From Prosapia bicincta (Eukaryota; Arthropoda; Insecta; Hemiptera; Cercopidae): a stretch of DNA of 64,000 nucleotides. Location of the stretch: positions 9,563,263 to 9,627,262 of the forward strand of contig JBAIZL010000008.1 of NCBI GenBank assembly GCA_036971475.1. The letters run 5' to 3'. The notes beneath the pieces were generated by a model. It saw nothing but the letters and a program-made list of their open reading frames with translations. It was not told where the DNA came from and made no database searches. Below are positions 28,311 to 44,472 of the stretch, piece after piece. The position numbers and the translations under genes are program-made. Within the stretch, counting starts at the first letter, position 1, and every line of letters begins with the position of its first letter.

Positions 28311-29067
28311 GAAGTGACCGATAGCGTAACCTGACGGAAATTATACTATCACGAAATTGTATGTTGATGTCCATCCAAGACGTTTTTGTAGGCGTCGCTA
28401 TAAAAGTTTTCATTTCAAAAAAAGGAGATTAACATAACACAACCATCAAAATTAGATCCTGAAATGGCTGGAAAGCTATGTATACTTCATTATATCCCTT
28501 CTCTCTTCTTGGCTGTATTATTATAAGCTGATTATAATAAAGCCTTTATGCTTTAAACACAAATCAGAAACAAAGAAACCTAATTGTCTACTTGGCAAAC
28601 AGTTGATCGCTGTTGATGCGGGTAATGCAACGAATTAATCCTTTTTTTAAATAGCTTGTTACCGTTAGATTGTGTATTTATAAAGATAATAGGTTTTTTA
28701 TATGTTGGCAACGTTTAAGAAAATTGTTTTTTTATTTTGATATTCGTTGATATTTTTGAACGTACAGCAAACTGACCACTCAGAAATAAATTTATTATAT
28801 TGACATATTTGTACTTATATAAATTCGAAAAAGAGTCTAAAATAAATGAAACAATACAAGGTAAAAAGTTTTAAAAGTCGGAAAATAAGAAAAGCCTATG
28901 CTCGTGTATTATTAACTGTGAAGAGGAGGACTTTAAAATCTTAGGAAAATAGTTAAGGATGTAGTGATTGAACTAACATCATAACTATTGCGCTGACAAT
29001 ATGTGTGTCTATTCTTCGTGATTCAGGATTTAACCGGAACAAACACAAAAGGCTTACTGAGAATTAG

Positions 29068-29068
<1 letters not shown>
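28311..29068. other. Intronic, nothing recognised
   Basis: AT-rich. No gene or repeat recognised. Confidence 0.4.
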
Positions 29069-29133
<65 letters not shown>

Positions 29134-29145
29134 ATCTATCTCTCC
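29069..29145. repeat. (CT)n microsatellite
   Basis: Uninterrupted CT run of about 56 bp followed by imperfect CTAT/CTCTAT steps. Confidence 0.97.
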
Positions 29146-29465
29146 CCTCCCAATTCCCTTAAAATAGATAATATTAATCAAGTTTTGCATTTCAGTTTGC
29201 TTAAACCTTGAACATATCGGCAATGGAATAAAAATATAAGTTTTATCCAGTATTTTAGAGAAACGAAAGAAATGCCGTAGAAGGAGTAGTAGGGCTACTT
29301 CATATCTGAAAGATTGCTCCGAAACCAAAAAAAAAATAATAAAACAGGAAGTGCGTGTATGGTTAGTTGATAATTTTACCACTGGACCGATAAAACAGTG
29401 CGGTTAGATTGCTGCTGGGGGATGAGGATCTTTCTTCTTACACCTACACCTTGTATTTATATGGG
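29146..29465. other. Intronic, nothing recognised
   Basis: No gene recognised between the CT tract and the 43-bp array. Confidence 0.4.
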
Positions 29466-30700
29466 GCATTATTCTTTACACCCTCTCTCTGTTAGGGTCA
29501 TAAAAGGGTGCCTATTCTTTACACCCTCTCTCTGTTGGGGCCATAAAAGGGTGCCTATTCTTTACACCCTCTCTCTGTTGGGGCCATAAAAGGGTGCCTA
29601 TCCTTTACACCCTCTCTCTGTGGGGGCCATAAAAGGGTGCCTATTCTTTACACCCTCTCTCTGTTGGGGCCATAAAAGGGTGCCTATTCTTTACACCCTC
29701 TCTCTGTTGGGGCCATAAAAGGGTGCCTATTCTTTACACCCTCTCTCTGTTAGGGTCATAAAGGAGTGCCTATTCTTTGCACCCTCTCTCTGTTGGGGCC
29801 ATAAAAGGGTGCCTATTCTTTACACCCTCTCTCTGTTGGGGCCATAGAAGGGTGCCTATTCTTTACACCCTCTCTCTGTTGGGGCCATAAAAGGGTGCCT
29901 ATCCTTTACACCCTCTCTCTGTTGGGGCCATAAAAGGGTGCCTATCCTTTACACCCTCTCTCTGTTGGGGCCATAAAAGGGTGCCTATTCTTTACACCCT
30001 CTCTCTGTTGGGGTCATAAAAGGGTGCCTATTCTTTACACCCTCTCTCTGTTGGGACCATAAAAGGGTGCCTATTCTTTACACCCTCTCTCTGTTGGGGC
30101 CATAAAAGGGTGCCTATTCTTTACACCCTCTCTCTGTTGGGGTCATAAAAGGGTGCCTATTCTTTACACCCTCTCTCTGTTGGGGCCATAAAAGGGTGCC
30201 TATTCTTTACACCCTCTCTCTGTTGGGGTCATAAAAGGGTGCCTATTCTTTACACCCTCTCTCTGTTGGGGCCATAAAAGGGTGCCTATTCTTTACACCC
30301 TCTCTCTGTTGGGGCCATAAAAGGGTGCCTATTCTTTACACCCTCTCTCTGTTGGGGTCATAAAAGGGTGCCTATTCTTTACACCCTCTCTCTGTTGGGG
30401 CCATAAAAGGGTGCCTATTCTTTACACCCTCTCTCTGTTGGGGCCATAAAAGGGTGCCTATTCTTTACACCCCCTCTCTGTGGGGGCCATAAAAGGGTGC
30501 CTATTCTTTACACCCTCTCTCTGTGGGGGCCATAAAAGGGTGCCTATTCTTTACACCCTCTCTCTGTGGGGGCCATAAAAGGGTGCCTATTCTTTACACC
30601 CTCTCTCTGTTGGGGCCATAAAGGAATGTCTATCCGTTTCACCCTCTCTGTGTGAGGGGGCCTATCCGTAAACTCTCTGTTGGGGCCATAAAGGGGTACT
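29466..30700. repeat. 43-bp satellite, ~28 copies
   Basis: Unit CTATTCTTTACACCCTCTCT plus CTGTTGGGGCCATAAAAGGGTGC (43 bp). Common variants are GGGGTC for GGGGCC, TATCC for TATTC, and CTGTGGGGGCC. The last two units are degraded. The pyrimidine-rich half and the G-rich half alternate every turn of the array. Non-coding. Confidence 0.97.
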
Positions 30701-30782
30701 CTAATCTAAATAAGAAAAGGTCAGTGATATCGAGTATAGGAAAAAATTATGTCATTAATCAGGGACGATGACGTGAAGTAGA

Positions 30783-30908
30783 GCAGCTTTTCGAACAGGT
30801 GTACCCGATACTTGTGTCTAGTATCCGACGCCCAAGGCGGAAACGGCAGCTTCTCGACCAGGTGTACCCGATACTTGTGTCTAGTATCTGACGCCCAAGG
30901 CGGAAACG
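30783..30908 (+). repeat. 63-bp tandem dimer with hammerhead-like fold
   Basis: Two copies (30783 and 30846) of a 63-bp unit starting GCAGCTTTTCGAACAGGTGT or GCAGCTTCTCGACCAGGTGT. Each contains a GATAC...GTATC hairpin, directly followed in copy 2 by CTGACGCCCAAGGCGGAAAC: CTGA, a CGCC/GGCG hairpin, and GAAAC. In copy 1 the box is CCGA. The order matches a hammerhead ribozyme, but the NGA after CTGA is missing, so activity is doubtful. Confidence 0.6.
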
Positions 30909-33565
30909 GATTTAAAATTTGCACTGAAATAACTGAAATTTAGGTTTATAACATCAGGAAGCCTAGTGTGTTTTTTTAACATTTTTTGTATGAAATATAA
31001 AACACCTGTTTTAAATTTACTGACAAAAATAAACCTAAATAAAGTTAAACTGCTACAATGAGGATTAAACATACTGCCACGTTTGTGGTCACTACGAAAG
31101 TTCCAATAAATATGTTGAGAAGGAAAATCGAATGACTTATCTGAATAGTTTTCGGTTAGTGATCTCCGCTATTCATTGAACTCATTTAGCCGTATTCTCC
31201 GTAGATTATTATCTTGCTTGAAATTAACTAATACGATTTGGCTTATTTGGTAAACTATTTATTTTTTAACACTCATTAAAGAGTTTTTTATGCCAGTCTA
31301 AGATTGTTCAGTCCATTATTTGAAGGTTTTAAGATATTGTAATGATATTAACCTTGTCTTAAACAACTCTTTTATGCGTTCCCAAATTACAAGGAAGACT
31401 TCTTAGCTGTTTCAAAGTAAGAAACGTTACAAGGACTGTCAAAACACTCTTGTATAGTAAATTATAAAAGTACTACAGTCTCCTGAGTTTCCGTGCAAAT
31501 GCGTTGCTGATAGTAGCCTTCTGTAATTCTGAGGCTACCTTCAGAAGATGTTAATGTATAGAACATTATGAAAATGTAACATGTTTTCAGAAGTATTAGT
31601 ACGCAAGAAAATGGGAGTGTGAGCAAATGAACTGTTAGCTGGACGCAACTATACAGTCCACAATTTAAACATGTTACATCTTGGCTTCCGTATTGTCCTC
31701 GCGCTATAAGTGCCGTGTACAGTCATCGGGCTATGTGAATGGGAAGGTTCTGACCACACGTGTGCAGTTGGCTTTAGTCCTAGTACGCATCCGGCCAGCG
31801 TAAACATGTTTACGGCGTAGGACACACTACGTTGGCTGTAGAACCAGGTCAAACTGTCTCTTATTTTGCGATGTTGTTTGTTTACGAATTGTATTTATTC
31901 AAGTTTAATTTAAAAGCGGTTGTAATGTAAATATTTTATTAGGTTAAGGAAACATATCCTGCTCATGTCCCTTGATCAGATTACACACTGTAGGTTAGCC
32001 ATGTAGTATTGTGTAGCAATATATTGTGAACGGTTTTATTTTGTATTTTCTATATTGTAGACATTTCATTACAAGAATATTTAATTGGCACTGCTCAAAG
32101 CTTTCCCCCTTCGGGAATTAAGGTAGATATTCGTATTATCAAATACACTATCGTTCGCTGGTAAATTAACTTTATTTATGTTTGTACTTATAAATACTTA
32201 AAAATAGCGCCCCGTGGCGGCTTCGCCCGCAATTATTTAAAATTGTAACTTTATATGCTAATTTAATAAATTTTAAAACAATTATTAATTTATTACCATT
32301 ATATTATGGGAATACAAAGGTGTAATAGGGTGGTATTTAACCGAAAATATATGCAATTGTATATAGATGACTGAAGCAATCATGTATAGGCATAATATTG
32401 CAATTTCCGGCCTTTAAAATCGACTTTTTGCAAAATCTTTTGTTAGAGTGTATGTTATGAACAGACTGTACCCTAAAGTCTCCACCTTGTATACCTTTTC
32501 GACTCTACTTTGATGCTCAGTCACTTAGGACGATTCCTGTATACATAGATAGATAGGGCACTTAAGGCTTTCTTAATGCACTTTATACCGGGGTGCGTTA
32601 GTGCCAACACTTCATAACCTTACTAAACAAATGTCTGATAAACCCAAGCGGAAGATGTTTGCCCTCACTGAGTAAAATCTTATGTTTTCGTCATGTGCCT
32701 AACCCTTTTTTTAACACACCTGCACAAACGTAACTATCAGTTTCTAATAATACCTAATTTCTAATTTCAGTGTGGTCACCACACGCCTTCCGTGATCTGT
32801 TTGTTACCACTCAACAGGTAAACTTGGTCTTGGTAATGCTGACAGTGATGGTTGACGAAAAGCTTTGAGATCAGTGTTAATTAGAAAATTCTCTTCCAAT
32901 AAAATATTTCGTTTATATTTGTAACTGCGCGCGCGGGTGTGTGTATGCGTATATGCGTGCGTGAGTGTGTTTTAGTGTAGCTTATAAATTTATATAAAAT
33001 TATTTTAAAGTTATGAAATCATTTTGTATAAATAATTTTCACTAAAGTTTTGCTCTGTAGTTTGTCTTACAATAATCAAAATAAGTTGATTTGTTAATAA
33101 AATCTTCATTTTGTCGCAAAAAATGTAATATACTCGTATATTTTGCCTCACAAAGAAACGCTTTGCTCGATAGGGCTGGTTGAAGGGTGGGAATTGCTAC
33201 CAGCACGCTACTACTACCCTGATTGCTAATATCAGCCAGCTTCGTGTTACCCACGGCGATAAGCGGTAAATGTTTCCGGAAAGGGGGATATCAAGTCAAC
33301 ATTTCACAAATTTGTGTTGTATTGAGACATGATCCGCAGCTCAGGGTTGGAGTCGCACTGTCATTGCCCTCTGTGTTTTTGGCGTAGATATTCTTATTTC
33401 TTTGATATTTCTATTGTTCTGTGCATATCATTGGGCTAGGTAGGATGAGATAATGTTCACATTTGGCTAAATATTAATCCCTAACTACAGAAAGCGAACA
33501 AGTTTTTCTTTACAAATTTTACACTAGGGACACAAATGTTTTAAGGTTAAGGCCAAATACACCTT
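30909..33565. other. Intronic, nothing recognised
   Basis: About 2.6 kb without a recognised gene. Short frames at 31649-31852 and 33042-33254 (minus) have no domain I know. A short GC/TG run lies at 32927-32965. Confidence 0.4.
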
Positions 33566-33570
33566 ATTGG

Positions 33571-33576
33571 GGCGCG

Positions 33577-33607
<31 letters not shown>
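33571..33607. repeat. (GC)n(AC)n microsatellite
   Basis: GCGCGCGCGCGCGCG followed by an ACACAC run. Purine-pyrimidine alternation. Confidence 0.95.
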
Positions 33608-34599
33608 CGTATTACGTGCGACAGGGACGCGGATAACTCCTTAGTTGCCAAACCAATGCTTCTTTTGACCTGGAGGATTCTCTCAGAAAATGTACAGAAT
33701 TTAAATACCATCATGGTTTGTTTTATTTTGAAAATACCAACGAATAATTGGAATTATCGAACAAACGTCATCTGCATCCTTTCCCATCACGCTAACCATA
33801 TCATTCAATTTATCTTCCTTGTACATAAATTGCGGATGCAAAACACTGTCTTAGGTAAAAAAACGTTTTTATTAGAATGCATGGAATTGGTACATTAACG
33901 ATGAAGACTTTACTGATAGCTGTACATTTTTGTCGTTTGGGTTTTTTTGTATCTTTTAGAGTAGTTTAAAGTTGTTTGGAGAGCTGCTTGTGAACGAAAA
34001 GCTTAGTGTGGATGACAAAATTAACATTTTATTTTATTGTTAAGCTCTGTACATTCTATATTGTAGTTCATAGATTTCCTTAACTGTCAGAAGAAATTGT
34101 ACAACAGCTGTTTTTTATCACCAAGATCTTCAAAAAGAAAAGAAAGTGCTTTTTTGTAAAGACTATTATTTTTTTTGTTTTCTTTCAGATTTGCTCCAAA
34201 TGTTTTTTATGCCTACGGCTGTGTAATGTTATTTTTCCGAGACAATCTCTTAAGTGTTGTAACTAATGGCGTATAATAGAATTGCTTGTGATAGTATTTT
34301 CCTCTAACCTGTGAAAATTGCAACAAATGCGAAGGTCTGTAGTGTCTTTATGGTAAGAATGTATGGGTTTGAATGAAAGTTTTCCTACATAATTTACTTC
34401 TTTTCCCATCATGAGAAATGATGTTTCGCTTTTTGATTTACTGAATTCCTTGGTGTCTCTCTGTATTGGTTGTAGATAAATATATAGTTTAGGTTTGTTG
34501 TCCATCATATGCTCCGTAATCAATTTCAAGCACAAGCTTTACAGATGGAATAAAACAACTGTTAAAAATCAACTGTTAATTAAAAATTGCATTCAATTA
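33608..34599. other. Intronic, nothing recognised
   Basis: Frames at 33656-33898 (+) and 34263-34535 (-, 90 codons) have no recognised domain. The latter adjoins a family X copy and may be transposon-derived, but this is a guess. Confidence 0.35.
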
Positions 34600-35020
34600 A
34601 TATTTTTAAAGAATATTTAATGAAGTTATTGAACTCCTGTCTTAGTATGTTCATTCAGTCCCTTCTATTATCTCACACTCTCCTACATATATTTTTTTCA
34701 ATCGTTAATAAAATAGTTTTTATTCGTCCACTGAAGTTTAAATATATTTTTTTAAACTTGTAGGGGATGACACTTAATGATAATATACTTTTTCAAATAT
34801 TAATTCATTAATTAAATTTAATAATGAATAAATTTTAGTTTAATAAGGGAGGAAAACTATTCATAAAAGGGGCAAGTTTTGCAATATAGTTATTTCGTCC
34901 CATTTGGCTTAAAATAAGTGATAACATATAATTTCATAAAGCAGCTGATTTTATGTTAGAGGTTACGTGGTAGATCAGCTGTTTATATTACTTGTTTTTC
35001 AAAGTTGAGCAATAAATAAA
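34600..35020 (-). repeat. Interspersed repeat family X, copy 2
   Basis: Reverse-complement match to 26780-27240. CCTTCTATTATCTCACACTC, TTTCAATCGTTAATAAAATA, GTAGGGGATGACACTTAATG, CGTCCCATTTGGCTTAAAAT and AGCAGCTGATTTTATGTTAG occur in the expected inverted order. AT-rich and non-coding. Confidence 0.75.
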
Positions 35021-39095
<4,075 letters not shown>

Positions 39096-39300
39096 TGTGT
39101 TGTACATCTTGAGGTTTTTGTATAAATTACACTTTTTTATATTAACTTGGCAAAAAACCACCAATGGTGCACCTGAGCAACAGTCTTGTCAGTGACACAT
39201 CATTGAATAATGCGCTAACCTAGTGCGAAACGCGTCTGTAGTGGTTTTTTGCCAAGTTAATACAAAAAAAGTGTAATTCACGATGTAAAGGTTTTATGCT
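39096..39300. mobile_element. Snap-back Penelope-like tail (inverted repeat C)
   Basis: Arms 39125-39162 and 39239-39277 are inverted copies (TTAACTTGGCAAAAAACCAC / GTGGTTTTTTGCCAAGTTAA) with a ~76-bp loop. In the loop, TTGAATAAT is followed by the hairpin GCGCTAACCTAGTGC and GAAACGCGTCTG, the shared order of box, hairpin and GAAAC. GTGGTTTTTTGCCAA also occurs near 57300, marking a further relative. Confidence 0.65.
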
Positions 39301-40855
39301 TACTCACGTTTGTTATTAAGAAAGTAACAGTAGTAACTGAAATTAACTTTATAGTTACAGAATTATGAACTATATGAATATATGTAATAAGGTAAATTCT
39401 CATCTCAAATGACTTAAAAAACTAATACGCAATTGTTTTGTTCCCATTTCAAAGACCGTCGCACACTATCGCCTTTTTGTCCTCTTTTGCTCCATCTCGA
39501 CAATGATATCCAGATGCACTTGGCTTTAAAATCATCCATACACTTTCTGATTACAACTTTTGTTTAAATTGTGGGTCGTTAAAACTCAACCAGTTTAATC
39601 TGCGGAAAGTACTTTACGTAAATCGCATTTAAAATTATATTCCGTAAAGGTTTTAGAAATGTTTGCAGAACTGTTGAGTCCGTCATTGGTTCTGTGTCTG
39701 AACATATACGGAAAGATTTTTTTCTGTAACCTCCTGGTGAATGTTTAGCTGACTTTTTCGACTTTCCTCGTACGACTAGAACTATTTAAACAGTTTTTGT
39801 TGGTTGCATTTTAATCCCAAAGTAAATTGAACGCCTACCCACGCACGCTTTTATGTTTCCCCTACGTTTCATTCCACTCCATTGAACATTATCCATTAAA
39901 GCCTGCTCATGTGTAATAAGAGTTACAGGAGCCAGAAATAATTTGAAGATAAAATCACTTATTGATTTTAACCAGTAAAATACAATAGGCTATAAAATAT
40001 TAATTTCATTGCCGGATACATAGGATGTAGGCTAGATTCCGTTATCAGCATAAGCTTTTATAACTGCCCACAGCATACTTATGCCATAAACATTATTTAT
40101 TGAGTTACTTCGGCATTATAACTTTCCAAACTCAGAATCATATTTACCCTATTAAAGCTCTAAATATGTTGCGTAATGGTTCGCATATTCATAAAAAAAC
40201 TCTGATGAAATACAAGACTATACTAAAAAACGTTTTTTTTTATATCTCGACTTTTCGATCATAGCTATAAACCCCTTGAGCACTCCCATGACTAAATACT
40301 AATCGATTCTACAAATAAAACTACCTACAAATACCAAAAACCAACTCACGATTGATTGATATATAGTCGATACGTTGACAGAGATTGGAAATTTTTTTCA
40401 AAATTGCTTCTTTATGAGTCCGTTTATGAATATAAAATTGAGACTTTGAGAAACGTAATATATGAGCGTAAGTTAGGTACCTGGCTCAAGTTTTCGCAGA
40501 TATTTCTTACTGTTAACAAATATAATTTGTTTTCCGTTGTATTTTAAATCTTGAATAGACGCTGAGGCAATGGGACGCTACAGTTAGTTTCGTTACGGAA
40601 GGCGGCTAGAGGGTCAAGATCGGTAAATCTCGTCATCAGTACACCAAACAGAACAAGCTTTGAATCCAAATTATAGGCCAATTGGCATGATTTTTTGTTA
40701 TCGCCATGTATTTACAAGGGGAATGAGATCACACTTTAGATTATAGTTAATATTTACGGTTATGAATTTTTCAGTGCTATCGGATGGGCTTCACAGCAAT
40801 TTTTCACTATCTCTTATTACAGCTTTTAACTCTAAAGGTGCATTGCCATCTTTGA
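39301..40855. other. Intronic, nothing recognised
   Basis: AT-rich. A + strand frame at 40356-40547 lacks a recognisable domain. Confidence 0.4.
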
Positions 40856-41590
40856 CCGTATTTTTCAATTCCTTCTATTAGTTCACACTCCCGATATTTA
40901 TCTTGTTCAAATTTTCAGTTGTTGGTAAAATACTTTTATTCGTCTAGTCTTGTTTAAATACATTTTTTCAAAGTTGTAGTGGATGGCAATTTATGTTAGT
41001 ACAGTTTTTTCAAATATTAATTTATTTGTTAAATTTAATGAATTATTTCTAGTTTTATATGAAAGAAAAACTTTTCACAAAAGGGGCAAGGTATGTAATA
41101 TAGTTATTTCGTCCCATTTGGCTTAAAATAAGAGGTAACATATGATATCATTAAACAACTGATTTTATCATAAATAAATGAAACCTCTAAACCACAAATG
41201 ATTTTTTTCTTTTATTCAAAACCTTATGTACATTTCGATTGCATAGCAATCATCCTCAGAAGTCATTTACAATAAACATACATTGAAACGACATTTTTCA
41301 TCAAATATATATACACTGCTAACTACTTGGCCACCCCCCTTTTGAATAAAAGAAAAATCATTTGTGGTTTAGAGGTTTCATTTATTTATGTTAAACATTA
41401 CGCCACAGTTGTTTATACAGTTATAGCTGATTTTATGTTATGTTCTAACATCTGTTTTAACGCATAGGTTATGTTGGTTTATTTATATTAATTGTAATTA
41501 TTTTATAAAAAGTAACTAAAATAAAATTTTTCTTTGTTGACTGAAGTAGGAATTGATTTTAAAAAAATTTTATTTAAATTACTTGTTTGA
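40856..41590 (-). repeat. Interspersed repeat family X, copy 3, with nested insertion
   Basis: Reverse-complement copy of family X, recognisable from CAATTCCTTCTATTAGTTCA at 40868 to GACTGAAGTAGGAATTGATT near 41555. It is split by inverted repeat D: CTGATTTTAT just before the insertion (about 41160) is repeated just after it (about 41428). The inserted tail is therefore younger than this copy, and the repeated 10 bp is a likely target-site duplication. Confidence 0.75.
41169..41426. mobile_element. Snap-back Penelope-like tail (inverted repeat D)
   Basis: Arms 41169-41222 and 41340-41390 (CATAAATAAATGAAACCTCT / AGAGGTTTCATTTATTTATG) flank a ~118-bp loop. On the minus strand of the left part, TTCTGAGGATGATTGCTATG is followed by CAATCGAAATGTACATAAGG. 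This gives CTGAGGA (a perfect CTGANGA box), a GATTGC/GCAATC hairpin and GAAA. After the right arm, ATTACGCCACAGTTGTTTAT is shared with the fragment beside BNIP3 exon 3 (50165-50190). Confidence 0.8.
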
Positions 41591-42408
41591 GAAAATACTA
41601 AACCAATAATACTATTTGGAGTTAGTAGGTGACACAAGAGCCGCAGATACTGGGTTTGTATCCGTGTGCCTCCATGTGCGTACGCGTGTAAATGAGGGAG
41701 CAGGTTTCATTAAAGTCAGAGAAGCAATACAACTTTGATTAGGTGAAAATATAAGAAGATTCGCAGGTCTAGTGAAAGCCTGAGTTGGCTTATTGTGAAA
41801 ACGTGATTTTTATATTTCTCATGTAACACGTCGCAGTTCGAGGGTACTTTGAATTAACGCGGAACTGGCTGAAAAAAGACATCGTCACGGCTTAATTACG
41901 CTTGAATCATATCTAAATCTCCATTAACCTAAATAGTTATCTCTTCCGCTTTGTAGCTTATAAACAGGTCATGTGCTCTGTGTCATGCACTTCTAATAGC
42001 CCGATACCTTCCCGAGAAGGTTATGTGTTAGGCTTTGTTACATCTCCACAGCTCCGTATTTAATGAATTTATATTGTTGTAAGATCTATAAATAAACTGT
42101 GCAATGTGGCATCGCAGAAGCTGTTTATGCGAAGTGTAGACGTAAACATGGCATTGTTATCACCTTCATGGCAGTTTGCAGCTTGTTAATACGGAACGTT
42201 TTGTGCAGTTTGTTTTTATTTATCCACAAAATAATAACCTTCATTTATTTATCCCGAGTACTTAATTTTCCTCGGGTTTATTTCCGACTGTAGTAAAATT
42301 GATTAAATTTCTGATTAAAATGTGTTATAAAACTTATTTTATAAATTTAAACAGAAATAGACACACATTTTAAAATGAAATTAACACTTTTTTAAAATTT
42401 TAAGTAAG
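41591..42408. other. Intronic, nothing recognised
   Basis: No gene recognised. A short + strand frame at 42099-42293 lacks a known domain. Confidence 0.4.
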
Positions 42409-42595
42409 TAAGACCTCAACCACAAAAACGTTTCATTTAAACCCTCATGTACAATTTCATTGAAAATCAATCATCTTCAGGGGAAATTATTATAATAATA
42501 AATTCTCATGTAATAATTTCCCCTGAAGATGATTGATTTGCAATGGAAATGTACATGAGGGTTTAAATAAAACGTTTTTGGGACTGAGGTCTTAT
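42409..42595. mobile_element. Snap-back Penelope-like tail (inverted repeat E)
   Basis: Arms of about 85 bp (42409-42493 and 42512-42595) are near-perfect reverse complements with an ~18-bp loop. The right arm reads CCCCTGAAGATGATTGATTT and then GCAATGGAAATGTACATGAGG: CTGAAGA, one T, GATTG/CAAT hairpin, GGAAA, then the self-complementary ATGTACAT. The left arm has the same on the minus strand with one change in the hairpin. A long, perfect foldback with no coding part. Confidence 0.8.
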
Positions 42596-44271
42596 TTATT
42601 TATTTAAAATGAAAACGTTCACCACATTTTTGCCAAAGTGTTTCTTTTTTGATTGTTCAGTAGTCTAAAATGATCTGAAAAATAACAGTGCCTAATTTTG
42701 GTTTTAAAAATAAGTTTATACCATTTTAAAATATGGTTTTAAAATATGATTGTACGACTTCATTACATTTCAAAAAGGAATAGCACGTTTAGTTAAGCTT
42801 TTATTAAATGACATTCTTTATTCTTGACTCTAAAGAAAGCAACATTTCCTCTTATGAAGTGTAGTTGAAGCTAGCCATTGACCTGGCTTGTGCATGAAAT
42901 TTGGAAGAGAGGGGTTTGGGCTGGCTTGTGCAGTACTTGTGATTTGGAAAAGAGGGGATCATGAATAATAGAAATTTAAATTTAATATATAATAAAAAAT
43001 AATGGAATTAATTTGCTGTCGACTCCTTCCCCTTACAGCAAAACCGGGGGCAGGCCAAATCTGATCAGCTGTAATTGTTTTTTGTTTACGGAAACTGATG
43101 TCTTCTGCATGTTCTCTGGTTTATTAGTTGTTTCAAGTGCCACGTTTGTACTTATTGTTTCTTGAAATAATCAGTCAAGGCAATCATATTTGTCGTTCAC
43201 TGAGTGATATGTATTAATTAATTAACCGTGTGCTTTCAAATATTTCGTTTTTTAAAGACTTATTTTGCATAATTATTTCTATATAGGCCTAGCTTGCCAT
43301 TTACACGACCCTTTATGCTTGTCGATTTTTCGAAAACTGATTATTTTTGTAAATCGGGTTCAACATACGAGATTCAAAATTGTTTTTTCTAGGCCAGGAG
43401 AGCACAGTTTAAAATGTAAAAGCTTTTTGTATAAATTTTTAGAAAATAACGTTTTCTCAAAATACGAGTATTCTAGAAGAACATAAGTAACAAGGCATGT
43501 TTCGCTTACAAATTTACGGTATGTTAATTAAATAAAGACGTTAAAAAACCAGTACTTCCCTGGGGAGAAGGAATTTATAAAAATTTCATCCTTGTTTTAC
43601 CTAGCGCACTATAGGTTCCGCACTGGTTCGGTCGCTACTAGCCAGAAGTGTACAACTCTCGCCGCGTCTTCAGACTGACTGCGCTGCCTGACGACATAAA
43701 TGTTTGGAAAAGAACATTAACTCTTACCCCTCTCACCCTCGCGCGCCAACACTCGCCGCTCGAAGGTCAGAGCGGAACCTATAGTGCGCCAGTTATACAT
43801 CTATCTTCCCATGCGTATAAGCCACATAGCTGGTCCACTTTGGTGCTATTTGTGCATTCTAAGCCTATGCCTATTGTATAAAGTAATCGTTAGACATGGT
43901 TACGCGTGTTTGTTAGCAGCTCTGTTTTTCTAGGGAAACTAATCTTCATGTACTTGAATTCCATTAGTAGAGTATCAGATGTATTTAAAATTTGCTACTA
44001 AACTGGACAATTGAAAATAATTTTTTCGGCGATAAGAGATAAAAGGGAAACTTTAAAAATCTTCTGGGGGAGCTTTATCATAACCCCTTTCGCCGCGCCC
44101 TGCATGCCACTGTGATTTTTCTTTTCGTGCTAGACTAAGTGTATAAATTTACATATGCACTACGACTAATTCCTAATCACCCTTCTTACATACCAAAAGT
44201 GAAATATGACCACAAGTTGATAAAGATTGGATCAATTTCAATTTTTCTCTTTTGTTTATAAATATTAAATA
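42596..44271. other. Intronic, nothing recognised
   Basis: About 1.7 kb. Frames at 43265-43486 and 43648-43881 (+) show no known domain. The GC-richer patch near 43600-43800 is of unknown nature. Confidence 0.4.
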
Positions 44272-44395
44272 TGCTGATACGTTTTCTTGTAATATAGTTA
44301 ATGGATAAAAATATTTCAAACACAAGAATAGTTTTAATTTATATATTATTCAAAACTTTTCGCCAGTAAATTAAGTATTAGCATCTTTAGGAAAA
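44272..44395 (-). mobile_element. Penelope-like tail remnant related to repeat A
   Basis: Collinear with the right arm of inverted repeat A read in reverse: CGTTTTCTTGTAATATAGTT, AATATTTCAAACACAAGAAT, TATATTATTCAAAACTTTTC and GCCAG, then AGCATCTTTAGGAAAAA. On the minus strand this gives CTAAAGAT (box with one change), a helix and GGCGAAAAG. It is a single arm and is diverged, so it is older than repeat A. Confidence 0.6.
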
Positions 44396-44472
44396 ACGAA
44401 GATTCCGACGCTACACCTCCCAGTAACGGTCAGCGGGATCTTCAGGGGAGCCAGAAGGACCTGTGCAAGAGG

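Noticed and set aside
29466..30700. CRISPR-like or promoter array
   Set aside because: Contiguous 43-bp monomers without spacers; a satellite.
34263..34535. Minus-strand 90-codon frame
   Set aside because: No family recognised and it adjoins a transposon copy; not enough support for a gene.
39096..39300. microRNA precursor or intrinsic terminator
   Set aside because: The foldback shares its arms and loop motif with other Penelope-like tails in the window, which explains it better.
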